DNA of 64,000 nucleotides. Origin: Sphingobium vermicomposti (GTDB taxonomy: Bacteria; Pseudomonadota; Alphaproteobacteria; Sphingomonadales; Sphingomonadaceae). Both the position numbers and the translations under genes were made by a program. Shown piece after piece: positions 35,449 through 44,552 of the stretch (the stretch's first letter is position 1; every line of letters begins with the position of its first letter). A model generated the notes under the pieces. That model did no database searches, was not told where the DNA came from, and was given only the letters and a program-made list of their open reading frames with translations. Location of the stretch: contig NZ_JAASQR010000004.1 of NCBI RefSeq assembly GCF_011762025.1, forward strand, positions 434,001 to 498,000, written 5' to 3'.

Positions 35449-36536
35449 TGGGCGATCCGTTGCACACCATATTGACCGAGCGGCTCGGATGCCGCTGGCC
35501 GATCATCCAGACCGCGATGGGCTGGGTCGCTGAACCGAGCCTTGTGATCGGGTCGAGCAATGCCGGGGCCTTCGGCTTCCTCGGCGCGGCGGTGATGACC
35601 CCGGACGAGGCGCGCGAGAAGATCCTCGCCGTGCGCCAAGGCACCGACAAGCCGTTCGGCGTCAACTTCCACAGCTTTCAGCCGGGCGCCGACCAGATTG
35701 TCGAGCTGATCCTCGCCAACAAGGATCAGGTGCGCGCGGTCAGCTTCGGGCGCGGCCCCAATGCCAAGATGATCGGTCGCTTCAAGGACGCGGGCATATT
35801 GTGCATGCCCACCGTCGGCGCGGTCAAGCATGCGCAGAAGATGGTCGAGCTGGGCGTCGACATGGTCAATGTCCAGGGCGGCGAAGGCGGCGGGCATACT
35901 GGCTCTGTCCCCACCACCGTGCTGTTGCCCCAGGTGCTGGACGCGGTGAAGGTGCCGGTGATCGCCAGCGGCGGCTTTGCCGACGGGCGGGGCCTCGCGG
36001 CGGCGCTTGCCTTTGGCGCGGTGGGGATCGCGATGGGCACGCGCTTCCTGCTGACGCAGGAAAGCCCGGTGCCTGACAGCGCCAAGGCGGAATATCTCAA
36101 AGCCTCGACCGACCGGATCGTCGTCACCACCAAGCTCGACGGCATTCCGCAGCGGATGGTGCGCACCCGCCTCATGGACCGGATCGAAAAGTCCGGCTCC
36201 TTGGCCATGTGGCTGCGCGCGATCGAAGCGGGCATGGCGATGAAGAAGCAGACCGGCGCAAGCTGGATGGACTTCATCAAGTCGGCGCGCGGGATGACGG
36301 CGCATGGGGCGATGCCGCTCAAGCAAGCGATGATGGCCGCGACCATGCCGATGCTGATCCAGAAGGCGGTGGTCGAGGGCGACATCGAACAGGGCGTGAT
36401 GGCGACGGGCGTTGTCGGCGGGCGGATCGGCGAGATCCCGACCTGCCAACAGCTGGTCGACCGCATCGTCGAAGAGGCGCATGAGCGGCTCGCCGCGCTC
36501 GCCGCCATGGGCCGCGAGACGGCCAGCGCCGCCTGA
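35445..36536 (+). CDS. ipdC: Nitronate-monooxygenase-like FMN enzyme of HIP catabolism
   Basis: 363 residues of TIM-barrel FMN fold. PIIQTAMGWVAEPSLV, GTDKPFGVNFHSF, VQGGEGGGHTGSVPTTVLLP and VIASGGFADGRGLAAALAFGAVGIAMGTRFLLT follow the nitronate monooxygenase/2-nitropropane dioxygenase pattern and closely parallel what I recall of mycobacterial IpdC (Rv3553). IpdC is required for the redox step on the bicyclic C/D-ring CoA thioester before hydrolytic ring opening. It follows the hydratase with a 4-base overlap. Confidence 0.9.
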   Translation: MMGDPLHTILTERLGCRWPIIQTAMGWVAEPSLVIGSSNAGAFGFLGAAVMTPDEAREKILAVRQGTDKPFGVNFHSFQPGADQIVELILANKDQVRAVSFGRGPNAKMIGRFKDAGILCMPTVGAVKHAQKMVELGVDMVNVQGGEGGGHTGSVPTTVLLPQVLDAVKVPVIASGGFADGRGLAAALAFGAVGIAMGTRFLLTQESPVPDSAKAEYLKASTDRIVVTTKLDGIPQRMVRTRLMDRIEKSGSLAMWLRAIEAGMAMKKQTGASWMDFIKSARGMTAHGAMPLKQAMMAATMPMLIQKAVVEGDIEQGVMATGVVGGRIGEIPTCQQLVDRIVEEAHERLAALAAMGRETASAA

Positions 36537-36553
36537 GGAAGAGGGACTTTAAG

Positions 36554-37303
36554 ATGCCGATCACGCTGACCATCAAGGGCGCCATCGCCGAAATCCTGTT
36601 CGACCATCCCCCGGTCAACGCCTTCGACACCAAGGGGTGGGAATCGATCCCCGCCATGGTCTATGAAGCGGCGGCCAACGAGGATGTGAAAGTCATCCTG
36701 ATCCGCGCCGAGGGCCGTGGTTTCTGCGGCGGCGTCGACATCAAGGAGATGGCCGCGCATCCCGAGCGCATCGCCAAGCTCAACAAGGATAATTACCTGA
36801 CCTTCAAGGCGATCCGCGAATGCGCGATCCCGGTGGTCGGCGCGCTCCACGGTTTCGTCATCGGCGGCGGCGTCAATATCGCGGGCGCCTGCGACGCGCT
36901 GATCGCGGCGGAAGGGGCCTATTTCTCGCTGCCCGAAATCGATCGCGGCGCGATGGGCGGCGCGGCCTTCATGAGCCGCATGCTGCCGGTACAGATGGTG
37001 CGGGCGAACTTCTTTACCGGCGGCCGCATCCCGGTCGAGGACGCCTATCGCCATGGATCGGTGCACAAGGTCGTGCCGCTGGAAAATCTGAAGGACGAGG
37101 CCTATGCCTTTTGCGAGATCATCGCGTCCAAGAGCCGGGCGGCGCTGGTCATCGCCAAGCAGGCGCTGAACCTGATCGAGCCGACCGACCCCTCGGCCCA
37201 TTACCGGATCGAGCAGGGCTTCACGCTCGAAATGTACATGCATGAAGACAGCCAGAAGGCGCGCGACGCCTTTGTGGACAATAAGGGCGCGGCGAAATTC
37301 TGA
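36554..37303 (+). CDS. echA20: Crotonase-fold D-ring hydrolase
   Basis: 249 residues. MPITLT..., AEGRGFCGGVDIKEMA, HGFVIGGGVNIAGACD, SLPEIDRGAMGGAAFMSR and YRIEQGFTLEMYMHE are close, block for block, to the mycobacterial EchA20 sequence I recall. EchA20 hydrolyses the D ring of HIEC-CoA to give COCHEA-CoA, the IpdAB substrate; it is a beta-diketone-type hydrolase, not a hydratase. Stop and start of the next gene share one base. Confidence 0.9.
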   Translation: MPITLTIKGAIAEILFDHPPVNAFDTKGWESIPAMVYEAAANEDVKVILIRAEGRGFCGGVDIKEMAAHPERIAKLNKDNYLTFKAIRECAIPVVGALHGFVIGGGVNIAGACDALIAAEGAYFSLPEIDRGAMGGAAFMSRMLPVQMVRANFFTGGRIPVEDAYRHGSVHKVVPLENLKDEAYAFCEIIASKSRAALVIAKQALNLIEPTDPSAHYRIEQGFTLEMYMHEDSQKARDAFVDNKGAAKF

Positions 37304-38457
37304 TGGACCTGACCTACACCCCCGAGCAGCAGGCGTTCCGCGCCGAAGTGCGCAGCTGGCTCGAAGCCCATGTGCCTAAGCACCCGCTCGAACATTTCGA
37401 CGCGACGCGCGAGGGCTTCGAAGCGCATCGTGAATGGGAAAAGACGCTCAAGTCGGGCGACTGGGGCATGGTGACATGGCCCAAGGAATATGGCGGGCGC
37501 GGCCTCGACCTCATCCAGTGGCTGATCTTCGAGGAAGAATATTATCGCGCCGGGGCGCCGGGCCGCGTCAACCAGAATGGTATTTTCCTGCTGGGGCCAA
37601 CGCTGATCGAGTTCGGGACGCATGAGCAAAAGCAGCGCTTCCTGCCCAAGATGGCGTCAGGCGAGGAAATCTGGGCGCAGGCCTGGTCCGAGCCGATGGC
37701 GGGCTCGGACCTTGCGGGCGTGCGCGCCACCGCGGTGCGGGACGGCGACGACTATATATTGAACGGCCATAAAATCTGGTCGAGCCGCGCGGTGTTCGCC
37801 GACTGGGCGTTCGGCCTGTTCCGCGAGCCGGGCAGCGAGCGGCACAAGGGGATGAGCCTCGTCTTCTTCCCGCTCGACGCGCCGGGCGCCACGGTCAATG
37901 CGATCAAGAAGATCAACGGCCATGTCGGCTTTGCCGAGATTTTCCTGGAAAATGTCCGTGTCCCCGCCTTCAACCGCCTCGGCGACGAAGGCCAGGGCTG
38001 GCATATCTGCATGGCGACGGCGGGTTTCGAGCGCGGGCTGATGCTGCGCTCCCCTGCCCGTTATCAGGTGGCGGCGAAGAAGCTGGCCACGCTGTGGCAG
38101 GCCAACAAGGAGACGGCTGACCCCGCGCTGGAGGCCGATGTCGTGCGCGCGCATATGAATGCCGACGCCTATGCGCTCAACATCTACCAGACCGCCTCGC
38201 GGCTGATGGCGGGCGCGAAGATCGGGCCGGAAGCATCGACCAACAAGATTTTCTGGTCGGAACTCGACATCCACCTGACCCAGACGGCGCTCAACATATT
38301 GGGGCCGCAGGCGGAACTCACCCATGACGCGCCGGATGCTGGTGCCGTCGACTGGATCGACGACTATATCTTCGCGCTCGCCGGCCCCATCTATGCCGGG
38401 TCAAACGAGATTCAGCGCAACATCATCGCCGAGCGCATGCTCGGCCTGCCGCGCTAA
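37303..38457 (+). CDS. Acyl-CoA dehydrogenase, long subunit (HIP operon)
   Basis: 384 residues with the full domain order. QAWSEPMAGSDLAGVRATAVRDGDDYILNGHKIWSSRAVFADWAF is the FAD/substrate block and PIYAGSNEIQRNIIAERMLGLPR the C-terminal block; the usual glutamate of YEGT is alanine. It is followed at 14 bases by a shorter dehydrogenase lacking these blocks, the long/short arrangement of alpha2-beta2 steroid dehydrogenases such as FadE28-FadE29 or IpdE1-IpdE2. A FadE30-like role on the HIP side chain or an IpdE role on the ring are both possible. Confidence 0.92.
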   Translation: MDLTYTPEQQAFRAEVRSWLEAHVPKHPLEHFDATREGFEAHREWEKTLKSGDWGMVTWPKEYGGRGLDLIQWLIFEEEYYRAGAPGRVNQNGIFLLGPTLIEFGTHEQKQRFLPKMASGEEIWAQAWSEPMAGSDLAGVRATAVRDGDDYILNGHKIWSSRAVFADWAFGLFREPGSERHKGMSLVFFPLDAPGATVNAIKKINGHVGFAEIFLENVRVPAFNRLGDEGQGWHICMATAGFERGLMLRSPARYQVAAKKLATLWQANKETADPALEADVVRAHMNADAYALNIYQTASRLMAGAKIGPEASTNKIFWSELDIHLTQTALNILGPQAELTHDAPDAGAVDWIDDYIFALAGPIYAGSNEIQRNIIAERMLGLPR

Positions 38458-38471
38458 GGGGGAATAAGACC

Positions 38472-39503
38472 ATGGACTTTACCCTGAGCGACGAACAGTT
38501 GATGTTCAGCGAAACGGCTCGGACGCTGTTTGCCGACAGCTGCACGCCCGATCATTGGCGCAAGATGATGGAAGCAGGCGTGGCGCGCGACGATGCGCGC
38601 TGGGCCTCCATCGTGGAAACCGGCCTCACGCTGGTGCTGCTGCCCGAAGAAGCGGGCGGCATTGGGCTGGGCGAGACCGACTTTGCCCTGATCGCGCAGG
38701 AAGCGGGCTATGTCGCGCTCCCTGAACCGTTGGTGGAAAGCGCAGGGGTCGCTGCGCCGATGCTGGCCGCGCTCGCGCCCGACAGCGAGATGCTGGCCGA
38801 TCCGAGCGCGACGATTGCGATCCAGCATCCGTCCAATCCCTATGTCGCGAACGCTGACAGCGCCGCCGCAATCATCCTGCATGATGGTGGCGAGGCCTAT
38901 CTGGTGACGCCTGATCAGGTAACGCTGACGGCGCAGCCCAGCATCGATCCGTTCCGCCGCCTCTTCTCGGTCGAATGGGACAAGGCCAACGCCACGCCCC
39001 TGGGCAAGGCAGACTGGGATCTGGCGTTCGACCGCGCGGCCCTGTTCAACGCCGCCTTCGGGCTCGGCTTGGCCCAGCGTTCGGTCGACCTCGCCGTCGA
39101 CTATGCCAAGGAACGCCAGCAGTTCGGAAAGCCGATCGGCAGCTATCAGGCGGTCAAGCATCACCTCGCCTCCGCCCAGGTCGCCATCGAGTTTGCAAAG
39201 CCCGTGGTCGCCGCTGCCGCGGCGGAAATCGGCGCGCGCGACGTGCAGGCCCGCGCCCGCGTCAGCCACGCCAAGCTGGTCGCGCTGGAAGCCGCCGACA
39301 AGGCCGCCCGCGCATCGATCCAGGTGCATGGCGCGATGGGCTATAGCTGGGAAGTGGACGTCCATCTGTTCCTGAAGCGCACGGTTGCGCTCACGCAGAC
39401 ATGGGGCACGCCCTCCACACACCGTGCGCGCATCGCCACGCGCATCTTCACCCAGCCCATGGGGCCGGACCAGACCTTTGCCCGGGAACATGAAAATGCC
39501 TGA
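38472..39503 (+). CDS. Acyl-CoA dehydrogenase, short subunit (HIP operon)
   Basis: 343 residues. MDFTLSDEQLMFSETARTLFAD is the usual N-terminal helix, and SVDLAVDYAKERQQFGKPIGSYQAVKHHLA and IQVHGAMGYSWEVDVHLFLKR are the C-terminal helical blocks; the central FAD-contact block is weak and the catalytic-base block is absent. It is the likely partner of the dehydrogenase 14 bases upstream. The last 8 bases overlap the thiolase start. Confidence 0.9.
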   Translation: MDFTLSDEQLMFSETARTLFADSCTPDHWRKMMEAGVARDDARWASIVETGLTLVLLPEEAGGIGLGETDFALIAQEAGYVALPEPLVESAGVAAPMLAALAPDSEMLADPSATIAIQHPSNPYVANADSAAAIILHDGGEAYLVTPDQVTLTAQPSIDPFRRLFSVEWDKANATPLGKADWDLAFDRAALFNAAFGLGLAQRSVDLAVDYAKERQQFGKPIGSYQAVKHHLASAQVAIEFAKPVVAAAAAEIGARDVQARARVSHAKLVALEAADKAARASIQVHGAMGYSWEVDVHLFLKRTVALTQTWGTPSTHRARIATRIFTQPMGPDQTFAREHENA

Positions 39504-40650
39504 AGCCTATATCATCGACGCCGTCCGCGCCCCCATCGGCCGCAAGAAGGGTGGCCTGGCCGCCGTTCACCCTGCCGACCTCGCCGCCTTCCCGATCGCC
39601 GAGCTGATCCGCCGCACCGGCGTGGACGCCAATCTGGTCGATGACGTGGTGTGGGGCTGCAACGACACGATCGGCGGCCAGGCAGGCGACATCGCGCGCA
39701 CCGCATGGCTGGTCGCGGGCCTGCCCGAACATGTGCCGGGCGTCACCATCGACCGCCAATGCGGGTCCAGCCAGCAGTCGGTCCACTTCGCGGCGCAGGG
39801 CGTGATGAGCGGCACGCAGGACATCGTCGTTGCAGGCGGCAGCCAGGCGATGAACCAGATCCCCATCTCCTCGGCCATGCATGTCGGTCCGCAGTTCGGC
39901 TTTGACAACGGCCCGTTCCGTGGCTCCAAGGGCTGGGACGCGCGCTATGGCGATGAAGAGATCGACCAGATCCGCTCGGCCGAGATGATCGCCGACAAAT
40001 GGAACATCAGCCGCGAGGCGATGGAGGAATTTTCGCTCGCCAGCCATCTGCGCGCGCAGGCCGCATGGGACAATGGCTGGTTCGATAATGAAGTCGCCGC
40101 CTTTGAAGGGGTGGCACGGGACGAGACGATCCGGCCGACCAGCACGCTGGAGGGCATGGCGAGCCTCAAGCCCGTGCGCGAGGGTGGCAAGATCACGGCG
40201 GGCGTCGCGAGCCAGAATTGCGACGGCGCCGCTGCGCTGCTGATCGCGGGCGAGCGCGCGGTCAAGGAATATGGCCTTAAACCCCGGGCGCGCATCCATC
40301 ATATTTCGGTACGGGCCGCCAATCCGGTGTGGATGCTGACCGGGCCGATCCCGGCGACGCAACATGCGCTGAAAAAAGCAGGCATGACCATCAACGACAT
40401 CGACCTGTTCGAATGCAACGAAGCCTTCGCCTCGATCCCGATGGCGTGGATGCAGGAACTGGGCGTGCCGCATGAGAAGGTCAATGTGCAGGGCGGAGGC
40501 ATTGCGCTCGGCCATCCGATCGGGGCTACCGGCGCGCGGTTGATGACGACGCTCTTGAATGCGCTGGAGCGCACCGGCGGTCGCTATGGGCTGCAGACGA
40601 TGTGCGAAGGCGGCGGTCAGGCCAACGTCACCATCATCGAACGGCTGTAA
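39496..40650 (+). CDS. fadA6: Thiolase of HIP catabolism
   Basis: 384 residues from ATG 39496 (MPEAYIIDAVRAPIGRKKGG). ATG 39490 is an alternative two codons upstream. Nucleophile Cys89 in VTIDRQCGSSQQS, HPIGATG with the catalytic histidine, and MCEGGGQANVTIIERL at the C-terminus. The sequence follows mycobacterial FadA6 almost throughout in my recollection (e.g. ARIHHISVRAANPVWMLTGP). It thiolytically releases acetyl-CoA from the HIP side chain or from MOODA-CoA beta-oxidation. The start overlaps the preceding stop by 8 bases. Confidence 0.93.
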   Translation: MPEAYIIDAVRAPIGRKKGGLAAVHPADLAAFPIAELIRRTGVDANLVDDVVWGCNDTIGGQAGDIARTAWLVAGLPEHVPGVTIDRQCGSSQQSVHFAAQGVMSGTQDIVVAGGSQAMNQIPISSAMHVGPQFGFDNGPFRGSKGWDARYGDEEIDQIRSAEMIADKWNISREAMEEFSLASHLRAQAAWDNGWFDNEVAAFEGVARDETIRPTSTLEGMASLKPVREGGKITAGVASQNCDGAAALLIAGERAVKEYGLKPRARIHHISVRAANPVWMLTGPIPATQHALKKAGMTINDIDLFECNEAFASIPMAWMQELGVPHEKVNVQGGGIALGHPIGATGARLMTTLLNALERTGGRYGLQTMCEGGGQANVTIIERL

Positions 40651-40666
40651 AAGGGAAGCGCGCGCC

Positions 40667-41317
40667 ATGCCCTGCTACGCCTATCAGGGGATCACGCCCG
40701 TCGTCGATCCGACCAGCTACGTCCATCCCCTGGCGTCGCTGATCGGTGACGTGATCGTGGGGCCGGGCTGCTTCATCGCGCCGGGGGCTTCGCTGCGCGG
40801 CGACTTTGGGCGGATCATCGTTGAGGGGGACAGCTCGATCCAGGACAGCGTCACCGTCCATGCCAACCAGTTGCGCGACACGATCATCCGCCGGGGGGCG
40901 ACGATTGCGCACGGGTCGATCATCCATGGCTGCGAGATCGGCGAAAATGCGCTGATCGGCATGAACGCGGTGATCCTGGACAATGCGGTGATCGGCGCGG
41001 AAAATCTGGTGGCGGCGCTGACTCTGGTCAAATCGGACATGGCGACGCCCGAACGCAGCCTGGTCGTGGGCAACCCGGCCAAGGTGGTCAAGACGTTCGA
41101 GCCGCATCAGGTGACGTGGCGCAACAATGGCGAGGGTGAGTATCAAAAGCTCGCGCGGGCGGCGCTGACCGGGCTGGTCGAGGCGCAGCCGCTGCGTGAA
41201 GCCGACGCGGACCGGCAGGCGCAGCGGATCGCATCCGACGCGGTCGCCGTGCGCCTGTCCGGCCAGACGGCGGAGCATCGCGAACGCCAGGCGGCGGAGC
41301 GGGAAGCCGGGGCATGA
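40667..41317 (+). CDS. PaaY-like hexapeptide-repeat protein (gamma-carbonic anhydrase fold, putative thioesterase)
   Basis: 216 residues from ATG 40667 with AAGGGAAG upstream. Left-handed beta-helix repeats (IGDVIV, GPGCFIAPGASLRGDFGRIIVEG, ALIGMNAVILDNAVIGAEN) and a metal-binding triad His65, His82, His87 (VHANQ, AHGSIIHG). The order of blocks follows E. coli PaaY, a thioesterase that rescues CoA from dead-end products of phenylacetate degradation. By analogy this protein may clear stalled steroid CoA esters; that is inference. Its stop overlaps the NTF2 gene start (ATGA). Confidence 0.88.
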   Translation: MPCYAYQGITPVVDPTSYVHPLASLIGDVIVGPGCFIAPGASLRGDFGRIIVEGDSSIQDSVTVHANQLRDTIIRRGATIAHGSIIHGCEIGENALIGMNAVILDNAVIGAENLVAALTLVKSDMATPERSLVVGNPAKVVKTFEPHQVTWRNNGEGEYQKLARAALTGLVEAQPLREADADRQAQRIASDAVAVRLSGQTAEHRERQAAEREAGA

Positions 41318-41760
41318 GCAGCGCAACGGCCATTACCAACCTGCTGTATCGCTATGCCGAACTGATGGACGCGGGCGAGTTGGAAGGCGCAGCCGCGTTG
41401 TTCGCGCGGGCGCGGATCACGACCGGCGACGGCGCGGTGGTCGAGGGATCAGCGCCGATGCTGGCGCTGTGGCGCGCGCATATCCGTATCCATGACGATG
41501 GCACGCCGCGCACCAAGCATGTCATCACCAACCCCATCGTCGAGGTGGACGAGGACGCGGGCACGGCGACCTGCCGCTCCTATTATACCGTGTTTCAGGC
41601 AACCCCGGACCTGCCTTTGCAGGCGATCTGCGCGGGCCGCTATCATGACAGCTTCACCTACGTGGACGGGCAATGGCATTTTTCCGGGCGGGATTATTCC
41701 CTGCTCGATCTCGTCGGGGACTTGAACCAGCATCTGCTGATCCCCGTCGCAGCGCAATGA
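41314..41760 (+). CDS. NTF2-fold (SnoaL-like) protein
   Basis: 148 residues: an N-terminal helix ITNLLYRYAELMDAGELEGAAALFA, then the curved sheet ending in QWHFSGRDYSLL. Tyr14-x4-Asp19 and His in TKHVITNP occupy the places of the Tyr/Asp/His set used by SnoaL-type dehydratases such as scytalone dehydratase and BaiE. A dehydratase or isomerase on a steroid CoA intermediate is plausible. It is coupled to the PaaY-like gene by 4 bases and lies 13 bases before an SDR gene. Confidence 0.85.
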   Translation: MSSATAITNLLYRYAELMDAGELEGAAALFARARITTGDGAVVEGSAPMLALWRAHIRIHDDGTPRTKHVITNPIVEVDEDAGTATCRSYYTVFQATPDLPLQAICAGRYHDSFTYVDGQWHFSGRDYSLLDLVGDLNQHLLIPVAAQ

Positions 41761-41773
41761 AGGAGTAAAGACA

Positions 41774-42679
41774 GTGGGTATCTGCGAAGGACGTGTTGCG
41801 ATCGTAACCGGGGCCGGCAATGGGCTGGGCAAGGCCTATGCGCTGGGTCTGGCGGCGGAAGGCTGCAAGGTCGTGGTCAATGACCTGGGCGTAGGCACCC
41901 ATGGCGAAGCGGGCGAGACCAAGGGCGCGGCCGAGCAGGTGGTCGACGAGATCAAGGCGATGGGGGGTGAGGCCGTCGCCAACACCGACGATGTTGCCGA
42001 ATGGGAATCGGGCAAGCGCATGGTCGAACAGGCGCTCGACAACTTTGGCGCGCTGCATGCCGTGGTCAACAATGCAGGCTTCGTGCGCGACCGCATGTTC
42101 TTTACCTGCAGCCCGGAAGAATGGGATGCGGTGATCCGCGTCCATCTGCGCGGCCATTTCTGCACGAGCCGCCATGCCGCCGAATATTGGCGCGCGCAGA
42201 GCAAGGCGGGTAACCCGGTCGACGCGCGCATCATCAACACGACGTCAGGCGCGGGCTTGCAGGGGTCGGTCGGCCAGTCGGCTTATTCCACGGCCAAGGC
42301 GGGGATCGCCGGGCTGACATTGGTGCAGGCGGCGGAACTGGGACGGTTGGGCATCACGGCGAACGCCCTTGCCCCCAATGCCCGCACCCGCATGACCAAT
42401 ACCGGCGCGTTCGACATGGACGCCAAGGAAGGCGAGTTCGACCTGTTCGCGCCGGAAAATATGGCGCCGCTGGTCGCCTATCTGGTGTCGGAACAGTCGA
42501 AGGGCGTCACCGGCCAGGTGTTCGAATTGAAGGGCGGCCAGGTGTTCCTGTCGCAAGGCTGGACCGACAGCCCCGTATTCGACAAGGGCGCGCGTCTGGA
42601 AGCCAATGAGCTGGACGCGATCGTACGCAAGCTGATCGAAACCCGCGAGCCGGCAAAGCCCGTCTACGGAGCCGCCTGA
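41774..42679 (+). CDS. SDR, 3-hydroxyacyl-CoA dehydrogenase-like (HIP operon)
   Basis: 301 residues from GTG 41774 with AGGAG upstream. RVAIVTGAGNGLGKAYALGLA, VVNDLGVGTHG (the longer loop seen in HSD17B4-type hydroxyacyl-CoA dehydrogenases), VVNNAGFVRDRMF, NTTSGAGLQGSVGQSAYSTAKAG (Ser and Tyr-x3-Lys). The 50-residue C-terminal extension fits the Rv3548c-type SDRs of the HIP side-chain beta-oxidation, from memory. NAD-dependent oxidation of a 3-hydroxyacyl-CoA is the likely reaction. Confidence 0.9.
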   Translation: MGICEGRVAIVTGAGNGLGKAYALGLAAEGCKVVVNDLGVGTHGEAGETKGAAEQVVDEIKAMGGEAVANTDDVAEWESGKRMVEQALDNFGALHAVVNNAGFVRDRMFFTCSPEEWDAVIRVHLRGHFCTSRHAAEYWRAQSKAGNPVDARIINTTSGAGLQGSVGQSAYSTAKAGIAGLTLVQAAELGRLGITANALAPNARTRMTNTGAFDMDAKEGEFDLFAPENMAPLVAYLVSEQSKGVTGQVFELKGGQVFLSQGWTDSPVFDKGARLEANELDAIVRKLIETREPAKPVYGAA

Positions 42680-42680
42680 C

Positions 42681-43760
42681 ATGGACTTTGCGCTCAGCGA
42701 CGATCAGCGCGCGATCCAGGAAGCCGCGCGCGACTTCCTGACCGACGCGGCCAACCCGGACGTCATCCGCGCCGCCGTAGAAGGGGCCACGGGCTTTGAC
42801 GAGGGCCTGTGGCAGGCGCTGGCGGGCGAGATGGGCTTTGCCGGGCTGATGGTGCCGGAGGAATTTGGCGGCCTGGGGCTGGGCGCGGTGGAAATGGCGC
42901 TGGTGCTGGAAGAAACGGGTCGGGTGCTGGCGCCCGTGCCTTTCTTTGAAACGGCGGTGCTCGCGGTGCAGGCAGTGCTGGCGGCGGGTAGTGAAGAGCA
43001 GAAGGCGAGCCTGCTGCCCCGCCTCGCGTCGGGCACGCGGGCGAGCTTTGCCGGGACCGCGAGCCGCCCGACGTTGCGCGATGGCAGGCTGACCGGCGTT
43101 GCGGATTTTGCGACCTTTGCCCATGTCGCCGACCTGATCATCGTCGCCACGGCGGACGACAGCCTGGTCGTGCTGGACGCCGATACGCCGGGCCTGACGA
43201 TAGAGGCGCTGCCCGCGCTCGACCGGCTGCGGCGCTTTGCCAAGCTGTCCTTCGACTGCGCGGTCGGCCCGGACATGGTGCTGGGCGCGCCCGGCAGCGC
43301 CAAGGCGGCGATCGAACGCACGCTGACCATCGGCGCGGGGCTGCTGGCGGCGGAACAGACCGGCGGCATGCAATATAGCCTGGACGCGACGGTCGACTAT
43401 GCCAAGCAGCGCGTCCAGTTCGGCCGCCTGATCGGGTCGTTCCAGGCGTATAAGCATATGCTGGCTGACATGATGCTGCTGGTCGAAGCCTCCCGCTCGG
43501 CGGCCTATTATGCCGCCGCCGCGATTGACGAGAATGGCGACGAGCTGGCGGAGGCCTGCCACATCGCCCGCGCCTATGTGTCGGATGCCTATCGTTCGGT
43601 CACGGGCGACGCGATCCAGCTGCATGGCGGCATCGGTTTTACCTGGGAACATCACGCCCACCTCTATTTCAAGCGCGCGCGCGCCAGCGCCAGCTGGCTC
43701 GGCACCCCCGACCAGCATCGCGAAGCGCTCGCCCAGATCATCATGAAGGACGCCGCATGA
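42681..43760 (+). CDS. Acyl-CoA dehydrogenase, short subunit type (HIP operon)
   Basis: 359 residues. MDFALSDDQRAIQEAARDFL, MGFAGLMVPEEFGGLGLGAVEMALVLEETG, then YAKQRVQFGRLIGSFQAYKHMLADMML and IQLHGGIGFTWEHHAHLYFKRARAS. The central FAD/acyl-CoA block is degenerate and there is no EIQR tail, as in the other short subunits of this window. The partner may be the long dehydrogenase at the operon end (46740-47912) or that at 37303. The stop overlaps ipdF by 4 bases. Confidence 0.9.
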   Translation: MDFALSDDQRAIQEAARDFLTDAANPDVIRAAVEGATGFDEGLWQALAGEMGFAGLMVPEEFGGLGLGAVEMALVLEETGRVLAPVPFFETAVLAVQAVLAAGSEEQKASLLPRLASGTRASFAGTASRPTLRDGRLTGVADFATFAHVADLIIVATADDSLVVLDADTPGLTIEALPALDRLRRFAKLSFDCAVGPDMVLGAPGSAKAAIERTLTIGAGLLAAEQTGGMQYSLDATVDYAKQRVQFGRLIGSFQAYKHMLADMMLLVEASRSAAYYAAAAIDENGDELAEACHIARAYVSDAYRSVTGDAIQLHGGIGFTWEHHAHLYFKRARASASWLGTPDQHREALAQIIMKDAA

Positions 43761-44548
43761 CCCCGACCTCTCCTGTGCCCCCCTATCCCACGCCGCTCGG
43801 CATGCTCAAGGGCAAGACCGTGGTGGTCACCGCCGCCGCTGGCACCGGCATCGGCTTTGCCGCCGCCAAGCGCGCCGCCGAGGAAGGGGCAAAGCTCCTC
43901 ATCAGCGATTTTCACGAACGCCGCCTGAATGAAGCGGCTGACCGTATCGCCGACGAGGCCAAGGTCGAACGTCCCGCCACCTTCGTGTGCGACGTCACCA
44001 GCGAAGAGGCCGTGCAGGGCCTGCGCGACGCATCATTGGCCGCGCTCGGCAGGGTCGATGTGCTGATCAACAATGCGGGCCTGGGCGGTGAAGCCGACAT
44101 CGTCGACATGACCGACGAGCAGTGGAACCGCGTGTTCGACGTGACGCTGACCAGCCTGTTCCGCATGACCCGCGCGTTCCTGCCCACCATGTACGCCGCC
44201 AAGTCCGGCGTCATGGTCAACAACGCGTCGGTCCTGGGCTGGCGCGCGCAAAAGGGCCAGGCCCATTATGCCGCCGCGAAAGCTGGGGTCATGGCCTTCA
44301 CCCGCTGCGCCGCGATCGAAGCCGCCGAACATGGCGTGCGCATCAATGCGGTCTCGCCTTCCCTTGCCATGCACCCGTTCCTGGCCAAGGTGACGACCCA
44401 GGAAGCACTCGACAAGCTGGTCGAGAAGGAAGCCTTCAAGCGCCCCGCCGAGGTTTGGGAAATCGCCAATGTCATGATGTTCCTGGCGAGCGACCTGTCA
44501 TCCTACATGACCGGCGAGATCGTCGCGGTCTCCAGCCAGCGGGCCTGA
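43757..44548 (+). CDS. ipdF: SDR of HIP catabolism
   Basis: 263 residues. LKGKTVVVTAAAGTGIGFAAAKRA, SDFHERRLNEAADRI, NNAGLGGEADIVDMTDEQW, VMVNNASVLGWRAQKGQAHYAAAKAGVMA and IEAAEHGVRINAVSPSLA match the mycobacterial IpdF (Rv3559c) sequence as I recall it, including the unusual TAAAGTGIG cofactor loop and NNASVLGWRAQ. IpdF interconverts the C5 oxo and hydroxy groups of the HIP-CoA series. Tyr-x3-Lys is HYAAAKAG. It sits between a dehydrogenase (4-base overlap) and a MaoC gene (4-base gap). Confidence 0.92.
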   Translation: MTPTSPVPPYPTPLGMLKGKTVVVTAAAGTGIGFAAAKRAAEEGAKLLISDFHERRLNEAADRIADEAKVERPATFVCDVTSEEAVQGLRDASLAALGRVDVLINNAGLGGEADIVDMTDEQWNRVFDVTLTSLFRMTRAFLPTMYAAKSGVMVNNASVLGWRAQKGQAHYAAAKAGVMAFTRCAAIEAAEHGVRINAVSPSLAMHPFLAKVTTQEALDKLVEKEAFKRPAEVWEIANVMMFLASDLSSYMTGEIVAVSSQRA

Positions 44549-44552
44549 TCGC

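Noticed and set aside
35726-37243. 505-codon minus-strand frame
   Set aside because: Antisense of ipdC and echA20, both strongly supported.
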